DNA from: Phaeobacter sp. 11ANDIMAR09
Lineage (GTDB): Bacteria; Pseudomonadota; Alphaproteobacteria; Rhodobacterales; Rhodobacteraceae
DNA: 64,000 bases
Direction of reading: 5' to 3'
Assembly (NCBI RefSeq): GCF_001294455.1
Contig: NZ_LIKT01000003.1
Span: 62,001 to 126,000, forward strand
The notes under the pieces are model-generated. The model searched no databases and had not been told where the DNA came from. It was given only the letters and a program-made list of their open reading frames with translations. Both the position numbers and the translations under genes were made by a program. Numbering within the stretch: position 1 is the stretch's first letter; every line of letters begins with the position of its first letter. Shown here piece by piece: positions 36,431-46,460 of this stretch.

Positions 36431-37513
36431 TCACTGCCGGGTCGGCAGATCGGCAACCCGGCCGCGACCAAAGCCGGGCCCATCCAGCGACATGACATAG
36501 AAGTGCGCGCCCACCTCCAACGCACTGGTGGTGACACCAAACCGCCCCGATGGATCTTGCAAATTGCGCAGGATCCTACCGCTTTCATCGAACTGGATCA
36601 CCATACCCCGATGCACCGGAGCCGGGCGCGCCAGTGCTCCCAAGCGCCAGATGACCCGGCGCAGGAATGGATAGGGCATCAGCTTCTCCGCTGGGAGGCG
36701 CGGGCTGGCAAAAGCCAGCCAGAACGTGCCATCACCCTGCGCCTCCAGATTGTCCGGATAGCCGGGGAGATTGCCCAAAAACAGCTCGGTCTCTCCGGCC
36801 TGCTCGCCAGTCAACCAATGCTTATGAACACGCGCCCGGCCGGTTTCAGCAATCAACAGGAAATCCTCCGCCTGCGACAGGGCGATCCCATTGGTATAGA
36901 CAAAACCGTTGGCAATCTTTTCCACCCGCCCATCCGGCAGGCGGCGCGCCACATAGCCGCTGTTTGATTGCTCCCAAACCGCCATGACAGAGGTGGGTTT
37001 GGTGCCTCCAAGAACCTCCGGGTCAAACCGATCGGTCGAGTTGGAGAAATAGATCGTCCCGTCGCGGGCCACCTCAAGCTGATTGGCATAGATCAGCGGC
37101 GCCCCCTCGACCTCTGTTACCAGGGTCTCCAGACTGCCCGGACCAGTCCAGCGCAGAATGCCCCGATAGCTGTCGGCAATGTAAAGCGCTCCATCCGGTC
37201 CCACCTTGAGCCCCAGCGGACGCCCCCCCAGATCCTCGATGAATTCGGGAACCGCGCCGTCAATGCGATAGAGTTTGCCCGCAAGGTCGGTGGTATAGAC
37301 GCGGCCATCTGGCATTACCGCCAGATCCTCCGGGCCGCGGGCTCCCTCGGGCATCAAAACCTGCTCCAGCGCAGCCATGGCATCGTTGCTTTCAAAATCA
37401 CCGGTAAACCCAGGTGCCTGAAGAGGTTCATAGACCTCTGGGCGCAGGGGGATTGGCCAAAAGGCCAGATAGCCCAGCCCCAGCACAATCGCCGCCAACA
37501 AGATCTTTTTCAT
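36431..37513 (-). CDS. SMP-30/strictosidine synthase-like beta-propeller protein
   Basis: A 360-residue protein with an N-terminal membrane/signal segment (MKKILLAAIVLGLGYLAFWP) and a six-bladed propeller: GPEDLAVMPDGRVYTTDLAG, GLKVGPDGALYIADSYRGIL, DGTIYFSNSTDRFDPE and NGIALSQAEDFLLIAETGRA. Relatives act as lactonases or strictosidine-synthase-like hydrolases, usually exported. GGAGGGG precedes the ATG at 37513. The substrate is unknown. Confidence 0.83.
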   Translation of the reverse strand: MKKILLAAIVLGLGYLAFWPIPLRPEVYEPLQAPGFTGDFESNDAMAALEQVLMPEGARGPEDLAVMPDGRVYTTDLAGKLYRIDGAVPEFIEDLGGRPLGLKVGPDGALYIADSYRGILRWTGPGSLETLVTEVEGAPLIYANQLEVARDGTIYFSNSTDRFDPEVLGGTKPTSVMAVWEQSNSGYVARRLPDGRVEKIANGFVYTNGIALSQAEDFLLIAETGRARVHKHWLTGEQAGETELFLGNLPGYPDNLEAQGDGTFWLAFASPRLPAEKLMPYPFLRRVIWRLGALARPAPVHRGMVIQFDESGRILRNLQDPSGRFGVTTSALEVGAHFYVMSLDGPGFGRGRVADLPTRQ

Positions 37514-37605
37514 CACGCCCCTCCAATGGTTCGCCGCATTCTGCTTTAGGTTGCGACGACACGCAAGTCTTGCTGCAACAGGGCAAACTGCGGTATCTGC
37601 GCCGC

Positions 37606-38721
37606 ATGAAAACGCCTCGCTACACCCCGCTTGCCCAATCCCTGCCCTCCACCGTGCCCTTTGTGGGGCCAGAAACCCAGGAGCGCAGCCGTGGCAAAGC
37701 CTATGCCGCCCGGCTGGGTGCCAATGAGAACATCTTTGGCCCCTCTCCACTGGCGATCAAAGCCATGCAGCAGGCCGCTGAGCAAATTTGGAAATATGGC
37801 GATGCCCAGAGCTATGATCTGATCCAGGCTCTGGCCGCGCATCACAATGTTCCGGCGCAAAACATCATGGTCGGCGAAGGCATCGACGGGCTGCTGGGCT
37901 ATCTGGTGCGGCTGCTGGTTGGTTCCGGTGACGCGGTTGTCACCTCACAGGGGGCCTACCCCACTTTTAACTATCATGTGGCCGGATTTGGCGGTGAGCT
38001 GCATATGGTCCCCTATCGGGACGACCATGAAGACATTCAGGCGCTCATGGCCAAGGCAGGCGCGGTCAATGCCAAACTGGTCTATCTGGCCAATCCCGAC
38101 AACCCAATGGGCAGCTGGCACCGAGGACAAGACATCGTTGATGCTCTGGAGGCGTTGCCCGAAGGCTGCTTGCTGTTATTGGACGAAGCCTATGTGGAAT
38201 GCGCGCCCAAAGGCACCGCAGCACCGGTGGATATCCATGACCCACGCGTGATCCGCATGCGCACCTTTTCCAAAGCCTATGGCATGGCCGGGGCCCGCGT
38301 CGGTTATGCGCTGGCCCAGCAGGATCTGATCCAGGCCTTCAACAAAGTGCGCAACCATTTTGGTATGAACCGCGCAGCCCAGGCCGGGGCGCTGGCCGCT
38401 CTGACAGATCAGAAATGGCTGGCCCATGTGCAGGTTGAAATCACCACCGCGCGCAATCGCATCTCACAGATTGCGGCGGACAATGGGCTTACCGCCCTGC
38501 CCTCAGCCACCAATTTTGTGGCCATTGACTGTGGCTGCGATGGCGCCTTTGCCAAAGCGGTCCTGGACTCGCTTCTGGAGCAGAATATCTTTGTCCGCAT
38601 GCCCTTTGCCGCGCCCCAAAACCGCTGCATCCGGGTGAGCTGTGGTCCCGAGGCCGATCTCGCCCTTTTTGCCAAAGCTCTGCCTGTTGCCCTTGCAGCA
38701 GCCCGCAAGACCCACAGCTAA
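37606..38721 (+). CDS. PLP-dependent aminotransferase, HisC-like
   Basis: A 371-residue fold-type I aminotransferase. ARLGANENIFGPSPLAIKAM, DEAYVECAPKG, the PLP lysine in TFSKAYGMAGARVGYALAQQ, and C-terminal IRVSCGPEADLALFAKAL match the HisC/aromatic group. It sits outside a his operon, so histidinol-phosphate is not assured; an aromatic or other amino acid is possible. ATG 37606 is the natural start. It diverges from the SMP-30 gene. Confidence 0.88.
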   Translation: MKTPRYTPLAQSLPSTVPFVGPETQERSRGKAYAARLGANENIFGPSPLAIKAMQQAAEQIWKYGDAQSYDLIQALAAHHNVPAQNIMVGEGIDGLLGYLVRLLVGSGDAVVTSQGAYPTFNYHVAGFGGELHMVPYRDDHEDIQALMAKAGAVNAKLVYLANPDNPMGSWHRGQDIVDALEALPEGCLLLLDEAYVECAPKGTAAPVDIHDPRVIRMRTFSKAYGMAGARVGYALAQQDLIQAFNKVRNHFGMNRAAQAGALAALTDQKWLAHVQVEITTARNRISQIAADNGLTALPSATNFVAIDCGCDGAFAKAVLDSLLEQNIFVRMPFAAPQNRCIRVSCGPEADLALFAKALPVALAAARKTHS

Positions 38722-38860
38722 AGCCCCTGGCACCGCCTCCGCCGACTGCAGCCGCTGACACGGGCCCCCTCCTTAGCCTCAGGAGAATTTTTGGTAGTTT
38801 TACCGGACTTTCACCATTTTCGCGCTAGGTTTTACCGGGAGTTATCCAGGAGGACAGGCC

Positions 38861-39088
38861 ATGGACCATCAAAAGGACAACAGGAATTCCCCACAGCCCC
38901 AAGCAGCCCAATCGCAGGCGCCGATTGATCTCTTTGCCGCCGCGCTTTCCTTTGTGGGCCTGAACCTGATGTGGGTGTTCTTTGCAGGGTGGATGCTGTT
39001 TGGAATGGTCCCGGTGCTGATCTTTGCGCTGTTTCTCAACCACCTCATTGATCGTCTCGAAGACCACCTGCAACACCGCGAATCGTAA
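38861..39088 (+). CDS. Small membrane protein, unknown function
   Basis: A 75-residue protein: a polar Gln/Asn/Pro-rich N-terminus (about 20 residues), two closely spaced hydrophobic helices (FAAALSFVGLNLMWVFFAGW and MLFGMVPVLIFALFLNHLID), and a charged tail. A strong GGAGG lies 8 bases before the ATG, which supports translation. The function is unknown. Confidence 0.6.
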   Translation: MDHQKDNRNSPQPQAAQSQAPIDLFAAALSFVGLNLMWVFFAGWMLFGMVPVLIFALFLNHLIDRLEDHLQHRES

Positions 39089-39225
39089 AGACTCATCCGG
39101 CAATAAGCGCTGCGCGCCCTGGCCTCTACACATCCAGAGCAGGGCTAGTAACCATTCTCGGCCTTGGGGTGCCCCTGGGAATGGGCCGCCACATAAAGGC
39201 GCGCAGTTAAATTGGCTTGTCGGGT

Positions 39226-40455
39226 TTAGGCGGGTGTAGTCTCGGCCAGCACCTGTGCAGCAGCCGCAAGCGCGCCTTCCCCATGCGGGATTTCCAGCGC
39301 CTGCAGCCCTGTCTCTATACCGCCCAACAGCCCCATGATCATATGACCATTCACGTGGCCCATATGGCCCAGGCGGAAATGACCGTGCCACTCCGGGCTA
39401 TCCGGCGGCGCCAAGCCCAGCCCGATCCCAAGCGTCAAGCCGAGGTGTTGCTCCAACCACTGGCGCAGATCACTGGCCCGTGGCGCTGGCAGGCGCAGCG
39501 CGGTCACCGCATGCGAGCGCAGCGCGGGCTCCGCTACATTCATTTGCAGCCCCTGCTCGGGCACATCAATATGCCCCCAGGCCGCGCAGGCCGCCCAGAT
39601 TGTCCTGGCCAGACGCGCGTGACGGGCCCAGACCTGCTCCAGCCCTTCCCCATGGATCAGATCCAAGGCCGCGCGCAGCCCATATAGGTGATGGGTTGGC
39701 GCGGTGCCGCCAAAATACTGATAGAACTCCTGCGGATTGGCGCGCGGGCTCCAATCCCAATAGCGGCTGATCCGCGGCAACCTGGCACGCGCCGCTGCCG
39801 CCTTGTCATTGAAAAAGACAAAGCTCACACCAGCCGGGGTCATCAGCCCCTTCTGGCTGGCCGAAACCATGACATCCACGCCCCAGGCATCCATCTCAAA
39901 CCGGTCGCAGCCCAGGGAGGCAATGCAATCCGCCATCAGCAGGGCCGGATGCTGCGCCTCATTCAGCACAGCCCGCAAAGCTGCAACATCATTACGAATG
40001 GAGCTGGAGGTGTCGACATGCACGCCAAGAACGGCTTTGATCTCATGCGCGCGATCCGCCGACAAACGCTCTGACACCCGGGATAGCTCCCACCCCGCTG
40101 CGGTGCCAAAATCGATCAGTTCGACCTCAATGCCCAGAGCCTCGGCCATTTCCGACCAGCCGATGGCAAAACGCCCCGAGACCGGCACTAGCACCCTGTC
40201 CCCCGGCTGCAGGGTGTTCATCAGCGCCGCTTCCCAGGCACCATGGCCATTGGCAATATAAATCGCCACGTGATGCGCGGTTCCGGCCACCGCCTTGAGA
40301 TCCGGAACCAGACTGTCCGTGAGGGTCAACAGCTCCCCGGCATAGATATTGGGCGAGGGGCGATGCATCGCCTGCAGGACCGGGTCCGGGATCACAGAAG
40401 GGCCCGGAATTGCCAGATAGGGCCGCCCGCCCGATGGGTTTGCTGGTGCACGCAT
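39226..40455 (-). CDS. Alanine/serine-glyoxylate aminotransferase family protein
   Basis: A 409-residue class V aminotransferase. It opens with YLAIPGPSVIPDPVLQAMHR and carries IANGHGAWEAALMNTLQPGD, DCIASLGCDRFEMDAWGVDV and the PLP-lysine motif SASQKGLMTPAGVSFVFFND. It probably transfers an amino group to glyoxylate from alanine or serine; the donor is not settled. ATG at 40455 fits the conserved start; the longer frame is not supported. Confidence 0.88.
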   Translation of the reverse strand: MRAPANPSGGRPYLAIPGPSVIPDPVLQAMHRPSPNIYAGELLTLTDSLVPDLKAVAGTAHHVAIYIANGHGAWEAALMNTLQPGDRVLVPVSGRFAIGWSEMAEALGIEVELIDFGTAAGWELSRVSERLSADRAHEIKAVLGVHVDTSSSIRNDVAALRAVLNEAQHPALLMADCIASLGCDRFEMDAWGVDVMVSASQKGLMTPAGVSFVFFNDKAAAARARLPRISRYWDWSPRANPQEFYQYFGGTAPTHHLYGLRAALDLIHGEGLEQVWARHARLARTIWAACAAWGHIDVPEQGLQMNVAEPALRSHAVTALRLPAPRASDLRQWLEQHLGLTLGIGLGLAPPDSPEWHGHFRLGHMGHVNGHMIMGLLGGIETGLQALEIPHGEGALAAAAQVLAETTPA

Positions 40456-40734
40456 CTTTTCTATCCCACATGGGATCGGGGCCGCCGCTCGCCTCTGGCA
40501 GCCCACAATCAGGTTGATCTTGCCGCAACCCTAGCCAGAGTGCAGCCGAGGTCAATTGCGGAAAATCCCCCCGCGCAACCCGGCGCCCCCTCTCAGCGCC
40601 GGGGGAATGCCCGCCATGAGGAGCAGCAGAACGCTTGCACCCCGGCCATGAGCTGCTTAAATGGCGCGATCAAGTGACGAGAAGGCGCCAGATGACAATT
40701 AAGTTTCGACGCTCTCCAGGCGAGCAATCCCACC

Positions 40735-42621
40735 ATGAGCACTGAACATACCCCCTCTGACGCGCAACAAGAGCACACCTCCTCCCGCGAGCTGCTCGGC
40801 TGGCTTTGGCACGGCTATCTGCGCCACTATATGGGTCTATTGGGGGTCGCGGTGATCTTCATGCTCATCGAAGGTGCCACCATGGGCGCACTTGGCTACA
40901 TGATGCAGCCAATGTTTGATCTGGTCTTTGTCGCAGGCAATACGAGTGCCCTGTTCTGGGTCAGTCTGGCCTTTTTGGGCATCTTCTCTATGCGTGGCAT
41001 TTCCAGCGTCACCCAAAAGGTCCTGCTGAGCAAGGTTTCGCAGAGCTCAGCTGCGCGGCTGCGCAAGGACATGCTGGCGCGGCTGATCCGGCAGGATCCC
41101 TCGTTTCACCAGTCCCATGCACCTGGGCTCTTGCTGCAACGGGTGCAAACCGATGTGGGTGCCATCAATGCTGTCTGGCAGGCGATGATCACTGGCGCGG
41201 GCCGCGATCTGGTGGCTCTGGTGGCCGTGCTCAGCGTCGCCGTCAGCATTGACTGGCGCTGGACCCTGATCCTGCTCATTGGGGTGCCGGGACTGCTGCT
41301 GCCCATTTCGCTGCTACAAAAATACGTCCGCCGTAAAGCCTCTGAAGCGCGCGATCTTGGTGCTGCTCTGGCCACGCGTCTGGACGAGATCTTTCACGGC
41401 ATTGTGCCAATCAAATTGAACAAGCTCGAAGACTATCAGCTGGGTCGGTTTTCCAATCATACCGACAGCTTTGTCAAGGCGGAGGTCAAAGCCGCCTTTG
41501 GCACCTCAGCGATTTCCGGCATGACCGATATCATGGCCGGCGTCGGTTTTATGGCCGTGCTGCTCTATGGTGGCTCTGAAATCATTTCAGGAGAGAAAAC
41601 CGTCGGCCAGTTCATGAGCTTTTTCACCTCGATTGGCCTCTCCTTTGAACCGATGCGCCGCTTGGCCAATATCTCGGGGGTTTGGCAGGCCGCTGCTGCG
41701 GCATTGGAGCGGATCAAGGCGCTGATGGATGCGCCGATCCTGCTGACCTCGCCGCAAAACCCCCAAGCCGCCCCCAAAGGTCTGCCCAGTATTCACCTAA
41801 ACGCAGTAAACCTGAACTACGGGGAGGCTGAGATCCTGCGCAGTTTGACGCTGGAAGCTGAGGCCGGGAAAACCACCGCTCTGGTTGGCGCTTCTGGCGC
41901 TGGTAAATCCACGATCTTCAACCTGCTAACCCGCATGGTCGACCCTCAATCCGGCGCGGTACAGATCAACGATACCAATGTTGCTGACCTTGATACGGAC
42001 GATCTGCGCGGGTTGTTTTCTGTGGTGACCCAAGAGGGTCTTCTGTTTGATGAAACCCTGCGTGAAAACATAGTCCTAGGGCGTCAGGACGTCAGCGAAG
42101 AGGCGCTGCAAAAGGCGCTGGACGCCTCGCATGTGGCGGATTTTCTGGAAAAACTACCCCATGGGCTGGATACGCTGGTGGGTCCTCGTGGCTCCGCCCT
42201 GTCGGGCGGTCAACGCCAGCGGGTGGTCATTGCCCGCGCGCTCCTGCGTAACACGCCTATTTTGTTACTTGATGAGGCCACTTCGGCCCTGGATGCCCAA
42301 TCCGAAAAGGTGGTGCAACAGGCGCTGGACAGCCTCTCAGGCGGGCGCACCACTCTGGTGATTGCCCACCGCCTCTCCACTGTCCGCAATGCCGATAAGA
42401 TCATCGTCATGGAGCGGGGCCAAGTGGCGGATCAGGGCACCCACGACGAGCTGTTGGAACGTGGCGGCATCTACGCCGATCTCTACCGCCTGCAGTTTCA
42501 AGACGGCAAAACCCTGCTGGATCCCAAAGGCATCGCAGCCCAGATCCCTGCGACTATGGCCTCCGAGAAAACGGCCCCAACAGGGTGGGTCCGGCGGCTG
42601 ATCACACGGCTCCTGGGTTGA
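40735..42621 (+). CDS. ABC exporter, fused permease-ATPase (MsbA-like)
   Basis: A 628-residue half transporter. Residues about 1-330 form the six-helix permease (LGVAVIFMLIEGATMGALGY); about 345-600 form the nucleotide-binding domain with Walker A GASGAGKST, Q-loop VVTQEGLLFDETLRENIVLG, signature LSGGQRQRVVIARALL, Walker B ILLLDEATSALD and the switch His (VIAHRLSTV). Homologues flip lipid A or other lipids and drugs; the substrate here is not identifiable. It works as a homodimer. Confidence 0.93.
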   Translation: MSTEHTPSDAQQEHTSSRELLGWLWHGYLRHYMGLLGVAVIFMLIEGATMGALGYMMQPMFDLVFVAGNTSALFWVSLAFLGIFSMRGISSVTQKVLLSKVSQSSAARLRKDMLARLIRQDPSFHQSHAPGLLLQRVQTDVGAINAVWQAMITGAGRDLVALVAVLSVAVSIDWRWTLILLIGVPGLLLPISLLQKYVRRKASEARDLGAALATRLDEIFHGIVPIKLNKLEDYQLGRFSNHTDSFVKAEVKAAFGTSAISGMTDIMAGVGFMAVLLYGGSEIISGEKTVGQFMSFFTSIGLSFEPMRRLANISGVWQAAAAALERIKALMDAPILLTSPQNPQAAPKGLPSIHLNAVNLNYGEAEILRSLTLEAEAGKTTALVGASGAGKSTIFNLLTRMVDPQSGAVQINDTNVADLDTDDLRGLFSVVTQEGLLFDETLRENIVLGRQDVSEEALQKALDASHVADFLEKLPHGLDTLVGPRGSALSGGQRQRVVIARALLRNTPILLLDEATSALDAQSEKVVQQALDSLSGGRTTLVIAHRLSTVRNADKIIVMERGQVADQGTHDELLERGGIYADLYRLQFQDGKTLLDPKGIAAQIPATMASEKTAPTGWVRRLITRLLG

Positions 42622-42667
42622 TCCAACACACTCGGTTCAGCCCAGCTTTCCAAGCCATCGGCCGGGG

Positions 42668-43348
42668 CTATTTCTGATAGTCCCGCGCCAGTTTTTGCGG
42701 ATCGACGCCAAGAAAATAGCGCGCCAGAGTCCAGAGGTTGCGCACACCCCGGCGCAGCCAGCCGTCACGCTGATAGCGCACAGCGCTGGTCAGGGCGATC
42801 ACCGGCAGGGATTTCAAGGGCCGCAGCCGTCGCACCAGAGCTACATCCTCCATCAGCGGCTGATCCGGGTATTCACCTGCCGCCAGATAGGCGGCGCGCG
42901 ACACCAGCAACCCTTGATCCCCGTAGGGCAAACCAAAGAGGCGCGCCCGCAGATTGGCCCAGCCCGCCACCAGCGCAGGTTGGCCACCTCTCGCGCGAAA
43001 TTTTAACTGAAAATAGGCAGGCTCAGCCTGCTCTTGCTGGATGTGATCTGCCACCACCGAGGCCCAGCCTGGGGCCAGCACCGTATCTGCGTGCAGCACC
43101 AATAGCCACCCACCACGCGCCGCGGCACAGCCCCGCCGCAGCTGCCCGCCGCGTGAGGCCGCTCCACAGATCACCTCCGCTCCGACCTCGTCGACCAATT
43201 TCAGTGTTGCGTCCTGTGAGCCTCCATCGCTGATCACCACCTCCCGGATCAACCCCTCGGAGAGCCCCTCCATCAGTGCTGCCAGACTGTCCGGCAGCTC
43301 AGTAGCCGCATTCAAGGTTGGGATCACAACTGAAATCGGCGCGGGCAT
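42668..43348 (-). CDS. Family 2 glycosyltransferase (TIGR04283-like)
   Basis: A 226-residue GT2 enzyme. The nucleotide-sugar core has ISVVIPTLNAATELPDSLAA and EVVISDGGSQDATLKLVDEV, with a short metal motif LVLHADTVLAPGW; GLPYGDQGLLVSRAAYLAAG and PLMEDVALVRRLR are shared with TIGR04283, sometimes annotated as arsenosugar or cell-surface transferase. The acceptor is unknown. It starts at 43348, divergent from ygfZ. Confidence 0.85.
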   Translation of the reverse strand: MPAPISVVIPTLNAATELPDSLAALMEGLSEGLIREVVISDGGSQDATLKLVDEVGAEVICGAASRGGQLRRGCAAARGGWLLVLHADTVLAPGWASVVADHIQQEQAEPAYFQLKFRARGGQPALVAGWANLRARLFGLPYGDQGLLVSRAAYLAAGEYPDQPLMEDVALVRRLRPLKSLPVIALTSAVRYQRDGWLRRGVRNLWTLARYFLGVDPQKLARDYQK

Positions 43349-43487
43349 GGTGTTTTCCTGGTTCAACTCGGGCTTCATTCCTATATCACTGAAACCGGAC
43401 TTGGCCATGCCCGTGCGGCAGAGCCACATTCAGATTTCTGTCACCGCCCGCACATTCCTCAGCCGGGCCCCCTCTGGAGACCACGCC

Positions 43488-44231
43488 ATGCGCGCGCGCA
43501 AGATCCTTCGCCTGACCGGGCCTGATACCCGCGATTTTCTGCAGGGGCTGATTACCAATGACATCACCAAGATCGATCAAGGACTGGTCTATGCTGCACT
43601 GCTGACACCCCAGGGGAAATACATCGCTGATTTCTTTCTGGCCGCCGATGGAGATGACGTGCTGCTGGATGCGGATGGGGAACAGGCCGACGCTCTGCTG
43701 AAACGTCTGACCATGTACCGCCTGCGCGCCAAGGTCGAAATCACCGAGACCGACCTCCAGATCAAACGCGGCACCGGCCCGGCCCCGGCAGGTGCACTGA
43801 CAGATCCACGTCATGCCGATCTGGGCTGGCGGTTGATCGGACCCGAGGCCGGTGAGGACGGCAGCGACTGGGAGGCCCTGCATGTCGCCCACTGCATTCC
43901 CCGTAGTGGCATCGAACTGGGACCGGACAGCTACATTCTGGAAGCCGGCTTCGAGACCCTGAACGGAGTGGATTTCCGTAAGGGCTGTTATGTCGGCCAG
44001 GAGGTCACCGCCCGGATGAAGCACAAAACCGAGCTGCGCAAAGGGTTGCGCCAGGTCGAGATCACAGGCCAGGCACCCGTCGGCAGCGACATCTTGGCCG
44101 GTGACAAAGTGGTTGGCACAGTGTTTTCCCAAACCGGTGGCCGGGCGATCGCCTATCTGCGATTTGATCGCGCCAAGGGAGAAATGAGCGCCGGTGAAGC
44201 ACAGATCAACTGGATGCCTGCCCCATCCTGA
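43488..44231 (+). CDS. ygfZ: Folate-binding protein YgfZ
   Basis: A 247-residue member of the GcvT-fold YgfZ/IBA57 family, which supports maturation or repair of some Fe-S enzymes with folate. The signature KGCYVGQEVTARMKHKTELR is diagnostic. The start is chosen at ATG 43488 because GGAG lies 8 bases upstream and RKILRLTGPDTRDFLQGLIT is the conserved N-terminus; the frame runs back to 43347. Confidence 0.9.
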   Translation: MRARKILRLTGPDTRDFLQGLITNDITKIDQGLVYAALLTPQGKYIADFFLAADGDDVLLDADGEQADALLKRLTMYRLRAKVEITETDLQIKRGTGPAPAGALTDPRHADLGWRLIGPEAGEDGSDWEALHVAHCIPRSGIELGPDSYILEAGFETLNGVDFRKGCYVGQEVTARMKHKTELRKGLRQVEITGQAPVGSDILAGDKVVGTVFSQTGGRAIAYLRFDRAKGEMSAGEAQINWMPAPS

Positions 44232-44384
44232 TCCTTGCTAAGGTCTCGGTTCCTTTTGCATTTTTTCTCCGAGCTGTTATCTCTTTGTTTCCACTTTGCG
44301 GCGAAGCCTATGCCAGGTTTCGCCCTCTCCGTCACCTCGGCGGCGGCGGGAGCCCCTATCTGGACCATTCACTTCGGAGAGCCC

Positions 44385-44948
44385 ATGCACCGTTCCTGTC
44401 TCACCCTTGCCCTGACCTTTCTGTTGCCTCTTCCCGCTGCTGCCCAATATTGGGAGTTCGGCAATTGGCGCGTTTTTGTTGAGACCCAGGAAACCAGCGA
44501 GCATAGCAGCCAGACCTGCACCGCGCTAACAGGCGGCGACGGCATCCCGTCGCTGAGCCTTTCGGTCTATAGTCTGGATGGCGGACCACCAGATGACTAT
44601 CCAAAGCCAACCCTGCGCGAATCCGCCATTCGCGGCCATCCGACTTTGGCCCAGAATGGTCAGGCAGTGGGCTTTGTCTTTGATCAACAGGCTGCCTTCT
44701 ATGGCATTGCCAATGGCTATTTTGATGCAGATGGCTTTGCCCATTCCGAGACCGCGCCCCGCTGGCAGGACACCGTCAATATGCTGCTGTGGATGAAGGC
44801 CGGCCAGAGCATCGACATCCGCACGGTGCAACCCTATGGCCCCGGTGTGCCGATCATGCAGGCCTCCCTGCGTGGCTTCACGGCCGCCTATGGCAAGATG
44901 ATGGATGAATGCGGATTTAGTATCGAGCTTCCAAGCCCGAAACAGTAG
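44385..44948 (+). CDS. Secreted protein of unknown function
   Basis: A 187-residue protein with a signal peptide (MHRSCLTLALTFLLPLPAAA) and a mature domain starting QYWEFGNWRVFVETQ. The middle holds AFYGIANGYFDADGFAHSE and the C-terminal half FTAAYGKMMDECGFSIELP; the sparse Cys positions suggest one disulfide (TCTALTGG with ECGF). Relatives are roseobacter hypotheticals; no function is assigned. GGAGA precedes the ATG. Frames upstream to 44235 are not needed. Confidence 0.65.
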   Translation: MHRSCLTLALTFLLPLPAAAQYWEFGNWRVFVETQETSEHSSQTCTALTGGDGIPSLSLSVYSLDGGPPDDYPKPTLRESAIRGHPTLAQNGQAVGFVFDQQAAFYGIANGYFDADGFAHSETAPRWQDTVNMLLWMKAGQSIDIRTVQPYGPGVPIMQASLRGFTAAYGKMMDECGFSIELPSPKQ

Positions 44949-45047
44949 TGCTCAACCTTTTTTGCCGCCCCTTCCTGCAGGGCAGGCAGGATATGCGGAA
45001 CCACCTGTTGCGGGGTTTTGCGAGGTTTCACGCACCATAAACCAGAC

Positions 45048-45087
45048 AAACAAAAGCCCCCGCAGGCTGCAAAGACCTGCGGGGGCT
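45048..45087 (-). terminator. Intrinsic terminator of efp
   Basis: Minus-strand stem AGCCCCCGCAGG / CCTGCGGGGGCT (arms 45055-45066 and 45076-45087) followed by TTTGTTTG. It is 22 bases after the efp stop. Confidence 0.88.
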
Positions 45088-45109
45088 GAATTCTCGGCAA
45101 GGGTCCGGT

Positions 45110-45673
45110 TTAGGCGCGCTCGGAGTAGTCCATGGTATCGGTATTGACCACGATCATCTCATCCTGGCCCACAAAGGGGGGCACCATGACCTTGACGCCA
45201 TTGTCCAGGATCGCCGGCTTAAAGGAGTTGGCGGCGGTTTGACCCTTCACCACCGGCTCAGTCTCAACGATCTTGCAGACCACTTTTTGTGGCACCGTGG
45301 CGTTCAGGGCCTCTTCGTCGTAAAACTCGACGACAATTGTCATCCCATCCTGCAAGAAGGGGCGGCGATCCCCCAAGAGCTCGGCGGGAAGTTCGATCTG
45401 CTCGTAGGTTTCGGTATCCATAAAGACCAACATGCCGTCGCTCTCATAGAGAAACTGCTGGTCTTTTTGCTCCAAACGCACGCGCTCAACCTTGTCGGCG
45501 CTGCGGAAACGTTCGTTCAGTTTGGAACCATTGCGCAGGTTGCGCATTTCAACCTGGGCAAAAGCACCACCTTTACCGGGCTTTACGTGATCGACCTTGA
45601 CTGCGGCCCAAAGACCGTCGTTATGCTCCAGAACATTGCCGGGGCGGATCTCGTTACCATTGATCTTGGGCAT
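45110..45673 (-). CDS. efp: Elongation factor P
   Basis: A 187-residue translation factor that rescues ribosomes stalled at polyproline. Three beta-barrel domains: N-terminal with [20 protein letters not shown], the tip lysine region [17 protein letters not shown], and C-terminal [19 protein letters not shown]. The PGKGG loop Lys is the site modified by EpmA-type enzymes in some bacteria. Length is normal. Confidence 0.96.
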   Translation of the reverse strand: MPKINGNEIRPGNVLEHNDGLWAAVKVDHVKPGKGGAFAQVEMRNLRNGSKLNERFRSADKVERVRLEQKDQQFLYESDGMLVFMDTETYEQIELPAELLGDRRPFLQDGMTIVVEFYDEEALNATVPQKVVCKIVETEPVVKGQTAANSFKPAILDNGVKVMVPPFVGQDEMIVVNTDTMDYSERA

Positions 45674-45891
45674 CTGAAAAATCCATCTGGGAAGGTTGAT
45701 GATATATTAAGCCTCCCTATATCTGTCGTACTCCCGGCTGGCAAGACAACGATATCTCGTGGATGTACCGACAAAGCTATGCATTTTTTGCATGGAAGTT
45801 ATGCAGATACAGGCTACCCGAATCGTCACAGTTCCGTCATAAGGAACGCCACGCCGAGAATTGCAATAGCAAGAACAATAAAGGAAACGGG

Positions 45892-46209
45892 ATGCGAGAT
45901 TTCGTTGACGGCACCGCGTACAATAATGAGCAGGGCAACAGAGCACGCAAGCTCTTTGCTGCTGTTGTGCTGGCCGCGTTGGATGATGCCATTGCCGATG
46001 ATAAAAAATATGGCAATGGTCCCGAACAGATTGCCCGCTGGGCACGCTCGCGCGATGGGCGCGAAGTGCTGAGCTGTGCTGGCATTGACCCCAATGAGCG
46101 GGTTGTTGGTGGGCTGATGGATTTTGTTGGTCGGGGTGTCCGGACCTCCGTTGCTCTGTCGCGCGAAGAAAGCGAACGTCGCAACGCAGCCCAGGCTGAA
46201 GCGGCCTGA
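45892..46209 (+). CDS. DUF6280-like small cytoplasmic protein
   Basis: A 105-residue basic-to-acidic helical protein: MRDFVDGTAYNNEQGNRARK, LFAAVVLAALDDAIADDKKY, then ARSRDGREVLSCAGIDPNER. I recall highly similar Rhodobacteraceae proteins under DUF6280; the function is unknown. AAGGAAA precedes ATG 45892, so the upstream-extended frame from 45763 is not used. It is divergent from efp and followed by its own terminator. Confidence 0.75.
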   Translation: MRDFVDGTAYNNEQGNRARKLFAAVVLAALDDAIADDKKYGNGPEQIARWARSRDGREVLSCAGIDPNERVVGGLMDFVGRGVRTSVALSREESERRNAAQAEAA

Positions 46210-46256
46210 AGCTGACCAGGCCCAAAGGGCCGGACAAAATGATCACTGATCGAAAG

Positions 46257-46284
46257 AAAAGCGCGTCCTGGGGGGCGCGTTTTT
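46257..46284 (+). terminator. Intrinsic terminator after the DUF6280-like gene
   Basis: AAAAGCGCG, small loop, CGCG then TTTTTCTTTT; a mostly GC stem ended by a T-tract, 48 bases after the stop. Confidence 0.78.
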
Positions 46285-46460
46285 CTTTTGCCCCCACCTC
46301 ACGAGCCTCCCCCCATAGACTGTCGCTCATAGCACGCTCAGGGGCGGATTTTGCCACGCCCTGCCCGGCGATTTTATTAGCCTGATCCAGAAAGTGCTTT
46401 TCCTCTGGACTGCAATCGGCAATCACACGGAGAAGACGTAAGCACCACGGGGAGAAGGTC

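Noticed and set aside
46210-46460. Cobalamin riboswitch upstream of cobQ
   Set aside because: No B12-box-like conserved core was seen; only a terminator of the preceding gene is clear.
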